The notes beneath the pieces were generated by a model. The model had not been told where the DNA came from. It was given only the letters and a program-made list of their open reading frames with translations, and ran no database searches. From the NCBI GenBank assembly GCA_030639165.1, contig DAOWDF010000174.1, positions 1 to 5,273 of the forward strand: a stretch of 5,273 nucleotides of DNA, written 5' to 3'. Positions 5,246 to 5,273 of the stretch are shown piece by piece. Every line of letters begins with the position of its first letter. The first letter of the stretch is position 1. This DNA comes from Alphaproteobacteria bacterium. Its GTDB lineage: Bacteria; Pseudomonadota; Alphaproteobacteria; Micavibrionales; Micavibrionaceae. A program made the translations under genes and the position numbers.

Positions 5246-5273
5246 ATGCCGCATGATCACAGCCTCTACATAT
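5246..5273 (+). CDS. Possible start of a gene cut by the window edge
   Basis: ATG 5246 opens a frame MPHDHSLYI to the edge. GGGGGA (5233-5238) lies 7 bases upstream, a good ribosome site. Only nine codons are visible, so no function can be given. If real, its leader would be element C. The opposite strand is also open here, ending at a TAG (5227-5225) inside the end of element C with the tail RHRLFPLV, so the strand is not settled. Confidence 0.35.

Overview
The window looks like chromosomal DNA from an AT-rich Gram-negative bacterium, most likely an alphaproteobacterium. The evidence is an outer-membrane lipoprotein of the rickettsial 17-kDa antigen type, a bacterial Hsp90 (HtpG), and a small zincin-family protein whose IRxxxxxE...FSDDD ending resembles what I recall of alphaproteobacterial members. 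I cannot place it below class level. There are no tRNA, rRNA, CRISPR or transposase genes.

Layout: the right part of an unrecognised + strand gene (1-339) converges on a minus-strand glycine-zipper lipoprotein gene (371-850). A hairpin with a U-tract at 309-338 is the likely terminator of the lipoprotein gene. The lipoprotein gene is divergent from htpG (961-2925, +), which has a good sigma-70-type promoter at 885-912. After htpG come two minus-strand genes: a Cys-rich, signal-peptide-bearing protein of unknown function (3113-4225, TTG start) and a zincin-like protein (4442-4873, GTG start) whose HExxH zinc site has decayed. The right end (4874-5273) holds a possible 53-residue membrane peptide, a large palindromic element, and the possible start of another gene.

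The most unusual feature is a family of palindromic intergenic elements. Two copies of exactly 106 bp (A 3007-3112, B 4341-4446; about 86% identical) and a larger relative of 183 bp (C 5047-5229) all begin with TATAGT and end with ACTATA. They share short internal core motifs and fold into nested hairpins, all in the same orientation. Copies A and B sit exactly at the stop codons of the two minus-strand genes: A abuts a TAA, and B supplies the TAG. Promoter-like sequences lie just outside A and C. They resemble non-autonomous mobile repeats (MITE/RPE/REP-like) that may have been adopted as 3' ends of transcripts, or may be transcribed themselves.

The genes do not form one pathway. Housekeeping folding (HtpG) and envelope functions (lipoprotein, secreted protein) are interspersed with repeats. 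The two minus-strand genes at 3113-4873 are separated by element B and need not be one operon.
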